Part shown: piece by piece, positions 1 to 4,656 of the stretch
Layout of the letters: every line of letters begins with the position of its first letter
Numbering within the stretch: position 1 is the stretch's first letter
NCBI GenBank assembly: GCA_002315495.1
Contig: DCGJ01000025.1
Coordinates: forward strand, 1-6,255
Length of the DNA stretch: 6,255 nucleotides
Origin: Lachnoclostridium sp. UBA1781
GTDB lineage: Bacteria > Bacillota > Clostridia > Lachnospirales > Lachnospiraceae
Direction of reading: 5' to 3'
Translations under genes and position numbers: made by a program
The notes under the pieces: model-generated
The model's database searches: none
Seen by the model: only the letters and a program-made list of their open reading frames with translations
What the model was told of the DNA's origin: nothing

Positions 1-1283
1 GCACCGAAGAACTGCATCTCCTTACCGGTCTGAGTAGCGGATACACAGCAGCAGATGCTGTAGTCATCACCCCAGATAGGTCTCATGGTCTCATCGTTCT
101 CGTACTGAACGGAAGAGGTCTCGATAGAGATGTATGCACAATACTTACGGAATGCTTCCGGAAGTCTCTTGGAGTAAAGAACAGTCAAGTTCGGTTCCGG
201 AGCCGGTCCCATGTTCTCCAAGGTATGAAGGAAACGATAGTCGCTCTTCGTAACCTGAGAACGTCCGTCAACACCAAGACCACCAACTTCCAAAGTAGCC
301 CATACAGGGTCACCGGAGAAGAGCTCGTTGTATGCCGGGATTCTTGCGAACTTAACCATACGAAGCTTCATTACGAAGTGGTCGATGATTTCCTGTACTT
401 CCTTCTCGGAAATGGTACCTGCCTTAAGATCTCTCTCAGCGTAGATATCAAGGAAGGTGGAAACACGGCCAACGGACATTGCTGCACCGTTCTGAGTCTT
501 GATTGCAGCAAGGTAACCGAAGTACAGCCACTGAACTGCCTCACGGAAATCCTTAGCCGGAGCAGAGATATCGTAGCCATAGCTTGCAGCCATAACCTTC
601 ATCTGCTTCAAGCACTTAATCTGCATTGCGATCTCTTCACGAAGACGAATGATATCGTCCGTCATAACACCGCAACCACAGTTCAAAAGGTCTTCCTGCT
701 TCTTAGCAATAAGGAAATCAATACCATAAAGGGCAACTCTTCTGTAGTCGCCTACGATACGGCCACGGCCATAAGTATCCGGCAAACCGGTAAGAATGTG
801 TGCCTTTCTTGCAGCCTTAATCTCCGGAGTGTATGCACTGAATACTGCATCGGAGTGGGTGGTGTGATACTCGGTAAAGATCTTGTGAAGTTCAGGATCC
901 GGAGTATATCCATAGGTTTCGCAGGACTGCTCAGCCATACGAATACCACCAAATGGCATAAATGCTCTCTTTAACGGCTTGTCCGTCTGAAGACCAACAA
1001 CCTTCTCCAAGGTAGTGTCTTCTTCATAGAGATAACCCGGCTTATGAGAGGTAATGGTAGATACGATTTCGGTATCCATATCCAAAACGCCCTGCTTTGC
1101 ACGAGCCTCTTTGAAAAGTTCCTGAAGCTTGCCCCAGAGTTTATCGGTTGCTTCTGTTGTACCCTCCAAGAATGACTCATCGCCATCATATGGAGTGTAG
1201 TTCGCCTGAATGAAATCACGTACGTTTACTTCCTCTTTCCAGAGACGTCCCTGGAAGGAAGCCCACTGTTCACGGTTTTCCAT
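1..1283 (-). CDS. pflB: Pyruvate formate-lyase (formate C-acetyltransferase), N-terminal 427 codons; C-terminus outside the window
   Basis: This glycyl-radical enzyme converts pyruvate plus CoA to acetyl-CoA plus formate in the cytoplasm during anaerobic fermentation. The minus-strand frame stays open from an ATG at 1283 to the window edge. It begins MENREQWASFQGRLW and carries PFL family signatures: TYGRGRIVGDYRRVALYG (about residues 169-186), ELFSGDPVWAT with Trp328 matching E. coli Trp333, SSVQYENDETMRP, and the active-site stretch SICCCVSATQTGKEMQFFGA (409 onward). Cys412-Cys413 (45-50) align with the catalytic pair Cys418-Cys419 of E. coli; an extra Cys411 precedes them. The family is about 750-760 residues, so the C-terminal glycyl-radical loop lies beyond position 1. 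The start is fixed by AAGGAGGG 8 nt upstream. The gene has its own promoter and looks separate from the acetyltransferase unit upstream. An activase gene (pflA) often follows pfl, but that side is not visible. The identity is near certain from the sequence. Confidence 0.97.
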   Translation of the reverse strand, partial: MENREQWASFQGRLWKEEVNVRDFIQANYTPYDGDESFLEGTTEATDKLWGKLQELFKEARAKQGVLDMDTEIVSTITSHKPGYLYEEDTTLEKVVGLQTDKPLKRAFMPFGGIRMAEQSCETYGYTPDPELHKIFTEYHTTHSDAVFSAYTPEIKAARKAHILTGLPDTYGRGRIVGDYRRVALYGIDFLIAKKQEDLLNCGCGVMTDDIIRLREEIAMQIKCLKQMKVMAASYGYDISAPAKDFREAVQWLYFGYLAAIKTQNGAAMSVGRVSTFLDIYAERDLKAGTISEKEVQEIIDHFVMKLRMVKFARIPAYNELFSGDPVWATLEVGGLGVDGRSQVTKSDYRFLHTLENMGPAPEPNLTVLYSKRLPEAFRKYCAYISIETSSVQYENDETMRPIWGDDYSICCCVSATQTGKEMQFFG

Positions 1284-1311
1284 ACAAATGCCCTCCTTCT
1301 TAAATAAACCA

Positions 1312-1329
1312 CGACACACGAATGTGCCG
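1312..1329 (-). promoter_or_regulatory. Leader stem-loop with UUCG loop upstream of pfl
   Basis: On the minus strand CGGCACA and TGTGTCG can pair (7 bp with one G-U) around a TTCG loop. The hairpin lies about 12 nt upstream of the pfl ribosome binding site and inside the predicted leader of about 70 nt. There is no T-run behind it, so it is not a terminator. A role in mRNA stability or translation is possible but unproven; the closing A-U pair makes the loop less stable than a classic C(UUCG)G. Confidence 0.4.
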
Positions 1330-1350
1330 GGAAAAATAATTTGATTTTTT

Positions 1351-1425
1351 AGTCGCTATTATCATAAAGCATACGAAGAAAATATGCAACCAAAAAAGTG
1401 CTGTTTTTTTGCGATTTTAGCGACT
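1351..1425. repeat. Perfect 8-bp inverted repeat flanking the pfl promoter
   Basis: AGTCGCTA at 1351-1358 and its exact reverse complement TAGCGACT at 1418-1425 lie on either side of the predicted -35/-10 elements (1361-1389). One arm covers the expected transcription start and the other lies about 30 bp upstream of the -35. The arm centres are 67 bp apart. The arrangement could be a pair of operator half-sites or a large weak stem. In AT-rich DNA these two GC-containing octamers stand out, but chance is possible. Confidence 0.4.
1361..1389 (-). promoter_or_regulatory. Probable sigma-A-type promoter of pfl
   Basis: On the minus strand TTGCAT (1384-1389) is followed after exactly 17 bp by TATGAT (1361-1366). 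This matches the TTGACA/TATAAT consensus at 4/6 and 5/6 positions with ideal spacing. The predicted start near 1354 gives a leader of about 70 nt before the ATG at 1283. A second, weaker promoter may lie upstream at 1529-1556. Confidence 0.7.
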
Positions 1426-1454
1426 TTTTGCTCATTTTTTGCCCTTTTTTACAA

Positions 1455-1494
1455 GTTAATTTTTTGACAGGGGTTTGTTATTTTTTTGACAGGG
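1455..1494. repeat. Two tandem 18-19 bp direct repeats with 22-bp periodicity upstream of pfl
   Basis: Copy 1 (1455-1473) reads GTTAATTTTTTGACAGGGG and copy 2 (1477-1494) reads GTTATTTTTTTGACAGGG. They differ by one internal base, and equivalent bases are 22 bp apart, about two helical turns, so a protein bound at both would sit on the same face. They lie roughly 65-110 bp upstream of the pfl -35. Outside them, GCCCTTTTTT (1441-1450) and GCCCTATTTT (1501-1510) add a second, looser repeat pair. I infer a regulator-binding region; no known operator consensus is recognised. Confidence 0.55.
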
Positions 1495-1528
1495 TGGTAA
1501 GCCCTATTTTTCCAAAAAAACGTTTCAT

Positions 1529-1556
1529 TTTATAACAAAAAAATAGCCCCTGACGA
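1529..1556 (-). promoter_or_regulatory. Possible second, distal pfl promoter with extended -10
   Basis: Minus strand: TCGTCA (1551-1556), a 16-bp spacer, then TATAAA (1529-1534) preceded by the extended -10 element TGT (1535-1537). The -35 falls in the loop of the acetyltransferase terminator and the T-run forms the spacer. It would give a leader of about 240 nt that includes the tandem repeats. The -35 match is only 4/6, so this is tentative. Confidence 0.35.
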
Positions 1557-1569
1557 CTGCAAGGGCTAT
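1537..1569 (-). terminator. Rho-independent terminator of the acetyltransferase unit
   Basis: On the minus strand ATAGCCC (1563-1569) pairs with GGGCTAT (1543-1549) around a 13-nt loop, followed by a run of seven T (1537-1543). It starts about 25 nt after the acetyltransferase stop codon. It separates that unit from pfl. Confidence 0.85.
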
Positions 1570-1593
1570 CTGATTCATTCAATATCTAGTAAA

Positions 1594-2055
1594 TTATTTG
1601 TTAAATTCCGTAATATTTGCCTCATTTAGTGTGAAATCATAGTAATTCAGATCCTCACGAAACGTCCAGCCCACACCCTTCCAAAACTGGTTTCCGAGGG
1701 CATTTGACTTAAAGGCAATCAGGTTTACTTTATTCACCTGTTCGGCCTGAAGGGCTCTCATACAAGCGACAACCATCGCCTTTCCGATTCCGTGCATACG
1801 ATAGCCTTCCTCTACGCACACATGATAAAAACAACCACGTCTTCCGTCGTGTCCGCAAAGAATTGCGCCAACGATTTTATCATCGGCAATCGCAACCACA
1901 CTCGTCGTCGGATTACGTCTTAAAAAGCGTTCGATGCCTTCTCTGGAATCGTCGATGGAGCGAATTCCAAACCCTTTGATTCCAAGCCAAATGCGGTATA
2001 CCTCATCGTAATCCTCAATGGTCATCGGTCGAATTGTATATTCCAATGGTTTCAT
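1594..2055 (-). CDS. GNAT-family N-acetyltransferase, YpeA-like, 153 aa
   Basis: A small cytoplasmic enzyme expected to transfer acetyl from acetyl-CoA to an amine; the substrate cannot be told from sequence. The N-terminus YTIRPMTIEDYDEVYRIW (6-23) is the usual GNAT beta1-alpha1. Strands follow around VVAIADDKIVGAILCGHDGRRG (53-74), and the acetyl-CoA motif A is V81-EEGYRMHGIGKAMV with Arg86-x-x-Gly89-Ile-Gly91. The C-terminal FWKGVGW (124-130) is motif B. The GHDGRRG stretch and overall length resemble E. coli YpeA and relatives. I chose the ATG at 2055, not the in-frame ATG at 2088, because AGGAG lies 5 nt upstream of it and the -10 of a near-consensus promoter covers 2088, so the longer form could not be fully transcribed from it. 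It follows trx on the same strand after a 70-nt gap and ends before a strong terminator. Confidence 0.9.
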   Translation of the reverse strand: MKPLEYTIRPMTIEDYDEVYRIWLGIKGFGIRSIDDSREGIERFLRRNPTTSVVAIADDKIVGAILCGHDGRRGCFYHVCVEEGYRMHGIGKAMVVACMRALQAEQVNKVNLIAFKSNALGNQFWKGVGWTFREDLNYYDFTLNEANITEFNK

Positions 2056-2087
2056 AATTCTCCTGCCTTCTCTAAACATATGCGGCA

Positions 2088-2116
2088 ATTCTACTCTTTT
2101 CTCTCTGCTCTGTCAA
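2088..2116 (-). promoter_or_regulatory. Near-consensus promoter of the GNAT gene
   Basis: Minus strand: TTGACA (2111-2116), exactly 17 bp, then TAGAAT (2088-2093), 11 of 12 consensus positions. The predicted start near 2081 leaves a leader of about 25 nt before the ATG at 2055. It lies wholly in the gap after the trx stop, so the acetyltransferase can be expressed independently of rsmJ-trx; no terminator separates them, so read-through is also likely. Confidence 0.8.
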
Positions 2117-2125
2117 TGAACTTCT

Positions 2126-2437
2126 TTACTGAAAGATTGTTGCCAATTCTTCCTTCGTCATGGCACCGATTTTTTTATTCTTTAATGCGCCATCCTCAAA
2201 ATACAAAAATGTCGGAATGCTCATTACACGAAGTTTTTCCGCAATCTCCGGCTCTTCGTCAACATTTACCTTACCAAACACAATCCCTTTCCCGCTATAC
2301 TCTGCTTCCAAGGCTTCAAAAATCGGATGCATTCTCTGGCACGGTCCGCACCATACGGCCCAGCAATCCACCAAAACCTTCTTGTTTTCTGAAATCACCT
2401 TGTCAAATGCTCCACTGGTCAGATTCACAACTGCCAT
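2126..2437 (-). CDS. trxA: Thioredoxin, 103 aa
   Basis: A cytoplasmic protein-disulfide reductase fed by thioredoxin reductase. One thioredoxin fold spans the protein. The active site is WCGPC with redox cysteines Cys30 and Cys33, the buried Asp24 (E. coli Asp26) and Lys56 (E. coli Lys57) are present, the cis-proline is Pro75 in SIPTF, and Gly91 lies in KIGA. Length is normal for the family (about 105). Unusual points are Cys25 in VDCWAVWCGPC, where Phe is common, giving a third cysteine next to the active site, and Val28 before the active-site Trp. No signal peptide or membrane segment is seen. GGAG lies 7 nt before the ATG and is embedded in the last codons of rsmJ, whose stop is only 2 nt upstream, so the two are co-transcribed and probably translationally coupled. 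Whether it is the main cellular thioredoxin or a paralogue cannot be told. Confidence 0.93.
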   Translation of the reverse strand: MAVVNLTSGAFDKVISENKKVLVDCWAVWCGPCQRMHPIFEALEAEYSGKGIVFGKVNVDEEPEIAEKLRVMSIPTFLYFEDGALKNKKIGAMTKEELATIFQ

Positions 2438-2439
2438 AT

Positions 2440-3138
2440 CTATTCTCCTTTCCGGCTATCTTCAGCCTTTCCCGGCATACGCTCGGGAAATACAATAACA
2501 TCATATCGAATGGCCTTTCCCTGAAGACTGTAGCTCGGCTTGACACCGGCAAGAAAAGGGCCTTTCAAAGGTCGTTTTATCACAATTTTTCGTGGATTAC
2601 AAGCCTTCGCGGCCTCCATAAGCGACTCTTCATCAGCGCAAGGGCTTTCCAGTCTCTGTAACAATTGAAATTTCTTTTTTATTAGTCCGCTTTTCGTTCT
2701 TCCCGGAAACATCGGGTCTAGAAAGACCACGTCGGGCTCGATTCCCTCCCCGGAAAATGCGCGCATCCCTACGACACTGTCTCCTTGACGAAGCTCCATC
2801 CTTTCAACAATTTCGGATAGTTCCGGGTTTGTGGTCGCGCGTTTCAAGGAGTCCGTAAGCAGTGCTGCAATCACTTCGTCGTACTCGAACAAAATCACCC
2901 TGTACCCCGATGCAGCAAGTAAAAGCGAGTCCTGCCCAAGCCCTGCCGTGGCATCAACCACAAGCAAATGCTCCACCCCCTTTATTTTCGTGGCCTTCAC
3001 AAGAAGTTCGCTTTCGAGATTTCCTCTCCGAAGACGCGGGAGCATCTCCGAAAGATCGGCAGTCAAAGAAAGCTTGCCATCCGTCAGCGTCAAGCCATTG
3101 TCTTCTTCCGCCAGTTGTAATCCCTCAGGCAACTTCAT
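2440..3138 (-). CDS. rsmJ: 16S rRNA (guanine1516-N2)-methyltransferase RsmJ-like, 232 aa
   Basis: A class I SAM-dependent methyltransferase. In E. coli, RsmJ (YhiQ) makes m2G1516 in helix 45 of 16S rRNA. The match is visible along the whole core: SAM motif I VVDATAGLGQDSLLLA (60-75), the acidic motif II strand VILFEYDEVIAALL (81-94), catalytic-type motif DPMFP (141-145) followed by KSGLIKKKFQLLQRL (149-163), and IVIKRP (185-190). The order and spacing are those of E. coli RsmJ (about 250 aa); the N-terminus is shorter and diverged, and the C-terminal residues after RYDVIVF are a charged tail. The start at 3138 is supported by AAGGAG 7 nt upstream. It is first gene of rsmJ-trx, with a promoter overlapping the terminator of the vWA gene. 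rRNA specificity is inferred from family signatures; a Gram-positive RsmJ-like protein could act on another base. Confidence 0.85.
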   Translation of the reverse strand: MKLPEGLQLAEEDNGLTLTDGKLSLTADLSEMLPRLRRGNLESELLVKATKIKGVEHLLVVDATAGLGQDSLLLAASGYRVILFEYDEVIAALLTDSLKRATTNPELSEIVERMELRQGDSVVGMRAFSGEGIEPDVVFLDPMFPGRTKSGLIKKKFQLLQRLESPCADEESLMEAAKACNPRKIVIKRPLKGPFLAGVKPSYSLQGKAIRYDVIVFPERMPGKAEDSRKGE

Positions 3139-3207
3139 GCAAATGCTCCTTTTCCTGCTACAAATCCGTAATTCTCGCCTTTCTGAAGCGCAATCGTAGT
3201 TTCCTGT

Positions 3208-3236
3208 ATCATAACAAAAGACGGTCGCCTTCGCAA
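3208..3236 (-). promoter_or_regulatory. rsmJ promoter overlapping the upstream terminator
   Basis: Minus strand: TTGCGA (3231-3236), 17 bp, TATGAT (3208-3213), with the extended -10 TGT at 3214-3216. The -35 lies in the 3' part of the 5' arm and the loop of the terminator hairpin, and the spacer contains the other arm and its T-run. The predicted start near 3201 leaves a leader of about 63 nt. The promoter elements are good; the shared DNA is the notable feature. Confidence 0.7.
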
Positions 3237-3245
3237 CCGCCTTTT
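3212..3245 (-). terminator. Terminator of the vWA gene, probably bidirectional
   Basis: The minus strand forms AAAAGGCGGT / ACCGTCTTTT (10 bp, one G-U), extended by TGC/GCG pairs around a GAAG tetraloop; the hairpin is 3216-3245. It begins about 50 nt after the vWA stop. Because the stem is bordered by A4 and T4 on both strands, it could end transcripts in either direction, though T4 is short. Confidence 0.75.
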
Positions 3246-3295
3246 GCCAAACTCACCACCTTTTAAGGAGACATCAAAGCTTCCATTTGCAGAAA

Positions 3296-3967
3296 TTAAG
3301 CCTTTTTATTATGACGATTCTCGTAATCCTCCGTAATCTCCGCACAGCAGCATGCCATTGCCACATCCGCCTCAGCTTTATTCTTTGCTCTGCGAATTCC
3401 GCTTACCGTCTTTCCAAGAGCAGAATAGATTGTCGCGGTACCTACTCCGTCGCACTCATAATTAATGGCACGGTCCGCACCGATTCCAAAGCTTCCTGCC
3501 ACCTCTACGGCATCGATATTAGCTCCCAGGAACAAAAACTCCCAGCCCTTCTCTTTCTTCTCCTCAACCATTCTTTTAACCGTCTTGTGATCGTACTGCC
3601 GGCTCGCATTTTCCATACCATCGGTGGTAATGATAAACATTGTTTTCTCCGGACGGTCTTCTTCCCGAATGTACTTATGTACATTGGAAATATGGTGAAT
3701 CGCCCCACCGACGGCATCTAAAAGTGCGGTACAGCCACGCACATAATACTGCTTGTCGGTCATCGGCTCCACCTTATCAATCGGGACGCGGTCATAAATC
3801 ACTTCGCTTCGATCGTCAAATAAAACGGTACTGATGAGTGCTTCCCCTTCTTCTCTTTTCTGTTTTCCAATCAGAGAATTAAAGCCTCCAATGGTATCGC
3901 TCTCAAGACCACCCATAGAACCACTTCTGTCCAAAATAAATACAACCTCTGTCAAACCTTTCTTCAT
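3296..3967 (-). CDS. Stand-alone von Willebrand factor A (vWA) domain protein, 223 aa
   Basis: A soluble, probably cytoplasmic, metal-dependent protein-binding domain. The MIDAS motif is complete: Asp13-x-Ser15-x-Ser17 in ILDRSGSM, Thr80 in GCTALLDAVGGAI, and Asp116 in ITTDGMENAS. It follows the vWA alternation of hydrophobic strands (VVFILD, ISTVLFDD, TMFIITTDG, EFLFLGA) and helices, so nearly the whole protein is one domain. No signal peptide, membrane segment or partner domain is seen, and no MoxR-type ATPase is nearby. The open frame extends upstream to 4111, but I place the start at 3967 because AGGAGGT lies 7 nt upstream and the extension would run through a terminator and promoter. A run of three Cys (206-208) near the C-terminus is unusual. 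It is monocistronic, bounded by terminators on both sides. Such proteins are common in Firmicutes and phages, with unknown function; I assign none. Confidence 0.88.
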   Translation of the reverse strand: MKKGLTEVVFILDRSGSMGGLESDTIGGFNSLIGKQKREEGEALISTVLFDDRSEVIYDRVPIDKVEPMTDKQYYVRGCTALLDAVGGAIHHISNVHKYIREEDRPEKTMFIITTDGMENASRQYDHKTVKRMVEEKKEKGWEFLFLGANIDAVEVAGSFGIGADRAINYECDGVGTATIYSALGKTVSGIRRAKNKAEADVAMACCCAEITEDYENRHNKKA

Positions 3968-4028
3968 TTCCGTTACCTCCTGAGTTTTTGGGGCTTCCCT
4001 AACCGCCCGTGTTTTCTTTTGTGAGCTC

Positions 4029-4037
4029 ATCATAACA
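4029..4037 (-). promoter_or_regulatory. Extended -10 promoter of the vWA gene
   Basis: Minus strand: TGT then TATGAT (TATGAT at 4029-4034, TGT at 4035-4037), about 12 nt after the T-run of the upstream terminator. No good -35 is seen at 16-18 bp (the position falls in the terminator arm), as is common for extended -10 promoters. Predicted start near 4022, leader about 55 nt. Confidence 0.55.
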
Positions 4038-4048
4038 GAAAGACATAC

Positions 4049-4077
4049 AAAAAAGGTCGCTTGGCAAGCGACCTTTT
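4049..4077 (-). terminator. Strong terminator of the MmcQ-MGMT operon
   Basis: A perfect 12-bp stem: on the minus strand AAAAGGTCGCTT pairs with AAGCGACCTTTT around a 3-nt loop, followed by T6 (4049-4054). It starts about 36 nt after the stop of the last operon gene. With A/T runs on both sides it could also act on plus-strand transcripts. Confidence 0.9.
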
Positions 4078-4113
4078 CAACCTCTGACAAACCTACGAAA
4101 TCTAATCCCAAAC

Positions 4114-4434
4114 CTAATCTTCTTCCTCGTCCTCGCCTTCCTCCTCAGGTTCGATTCCGAGTCCGCGCCACAGATATTCGTTCCATACCGCATTTGCATG
4201 CTCATTGGTTTTCTTCTCAACAATGCCGTCCCGAAGCGCCAGAATGGAAAGCATCTCATCCGCAATTTCTTCCATTGGCGGATGCTCGTAGTGTGAAAGG
4301 TATCCTATCATCTTCGATGCCGTAAAGTCCGTGTGAAGGCTCTGGGTAATCAAGTCACTGAAAGGCTCAGAATACCCACGGGAAAGCATTAGGTTATAGA
4401 GCATCACGCTCATGTCCGATTTCTTCGCTCCCAT
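4114..4434 (-). CDS. Uncharacterised small protein with acidic C-terminal tail, 106 aa
   Basis: I do not recognise this family. The protein is predicted to be mostly helical and soluble, with no signal peptide, transmembrane segment, HTH or metal-binding cysteines (it has no Cys). Notable stretches are VMLYNLMLSRGYSEPFSDLI (10-29), a central MIGYLSHYEHPPMEEIADEMLSIL (42-65), and the aromatic NAVWNEYLWRGLG (81-93). It ends in ten residues that are all Glu or Asp except one Gly (97-106). It is the last gene of the operon, starting one base after the stop of the preceding gene; GAGG sits 7 nt before the ATG inside that gene's final codons, which suggests translational coupling. The tight linkage implies a shared role or stoichiometric pairing with the 69-aa protein. 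That this is a real gene is supported by coupling, codon frame and the terminator that follows. Confidence 0.8.
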   Translation of the reverse strand: MGAKKSDMSVMLYNLMLSRGYSEPFSDLITQSLHTDFTASKMIGYLSHYEHPPMEEIADEMLSILALRDGIVEKKTNEHANAVWNEYLWRGLGIEPEEEGEDEEED

Positions 4435-4435
4435 A

Positions 4436-4645
4436 TTACTTCCTCATATCCTCTTCCGTGTAAAAGTTTCCGCTCATGGCAGCATTTATTTCTTCGATTT
4501 CGCGCGTTCCGTTAATATAGTCCGCATATACGTCCCATAGGTCCATACCTGCATCCTCGATTCCGTCTTCGTCCGGAATCCACTGCTTAATGAGAGCAAT
4601 CCGCTCCGCCTTTGTTGTATTGGCAATCTTGTATTCGTCACTCAT
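4436..4645 (-). CDS. Uncharacterised small acidic protein, 69 aa
   Basis: I do not recognise this protein. It is acidic, without cysteine, signal peptide or membrane segment. It contains TTKAERIALIKQWIPDEDGI (10-29), a tryptophan/tyrosine-rich stretch DLWDVYADYINGTREIEEIN (35-54) and a polar end FYTEEDMRK. AGGAG lies 7 nt before the ATG at 4645 and partly overlaps the stop region of the MmcQ-MGMT gene 11 nt upstream; its own stop is one base from the next start. The position in the middle of a tightly packed operon makes it a real gene. It is too small for an enzyme and may be a binding partner or regulator of a neighbour, which is inference. Confidence 0.78.
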   Translation of the reverse strand: MSDEYKIANTTKAERIALIKQWIPDEDGIEDAGMDLWDVYADYINGTREIEEINAAMSGNFYTEEDMRK

Positions 4646-4656
4646 AATTTTTCTCC

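Larger units (their letters stand above)
1284..1593. other. 310-bp AT-rich intergenic region between the acetyltransferase gene and pfl
   Basis: I find no convincing coding sequence here on either strand. Read on the minus strand, in order, it holds: the acetyltransferase terminator (1537-1569); a possible extended -10 promoter directly after it (1529-1556); two tandem 18-19 bp repeats (1455-1494); one arm of an 8-bp inverted repeat (1418-1425); the main pfl promoter (1361-1389); the second arm (1351-1358); a leader hairpin (1312-1329); and the pfl ribosome binding site near 1292-1299. Long A/T runs dominate, which may favour DNA bending. I saw no good match to FNR/CRP-type (TTGAT-N4-ATCAA) or Rex-type (TTGTTAA-N4-TTAACAA) operators. 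The size and complexity fit a gene with elaborate anaerobic or carbon control, but that is inference. Confidence 0.7.

Noticed and set aside
225..974. A 249-codon plus-strand open frame opposite pfl
   Set aside because: It is antisense to an unmistakable pyruvate formate-lyase, has no recognisable protein motif and no good ribosome binding site; a mirror of biased codon use.
1451..1494. Plus-strand promoters from the two TTGACA hexamers (1464-1469 and 1486-1491)
   Set aside because: No acceptable -10 lies 16-18 bp downstream of either on the plus strand, and no plus-strand gene follows.
1519..1531. Catabolite-repression (cre) site near AAACGTTTC upstream of pfl
   Set aside because: TGAAACGTTT is one base short of the usual TG-N-AA-N-CG-N spacing and the right half lacks the closing CA; not enough to call.
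1284..1610. Rex or FNR operator upstream of pfl
   Set aside because: Only half-sites such as TTGTTA are present; no properly spaced inverted partner was found.
2080..2661. A 193-codon plus-strand open frame opposite trx and the end of rsmJ
   Set aside because: Antisense to two well-supported genes and of low-complexity Ser/Pro/Leu/Phe composition; no family signature.
3213..3263. A tiny minus-strand open frame (GTG or TTG start) behind an AAGGTGG site that runs through the terminator
   Set aside because: Only about 15 codons, and it is formed largely by the hairpin itself; no leader-peptide logic such as codon runs is visible.
3216..4077. Transposon ends formed by the two similar hairpins around the vWA gene
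   Set aside because: Similarity is limited to terminator-like arms, no target-site duplication is apparent and there is no transposase.
3968..4111. N-terminal extension of the vWA frame up to 4111
   Set aside because: It would translate through a perfect terminator hairpin and a promoter; the AGGAGGT site before 3967 gives a better start, and the vWA domain begins right there.
4114..4645. Toxin-antitoxin pair made of the 69-aa and 106-aa genes
   Set aside because: Size and overlap would fit, and the YINGTREIEEI stretch loosely recalls small antitoxins, but neither protein shows a Fic, RelE, PIN or other toxin motif, and they are downstream parts of a longer operon.
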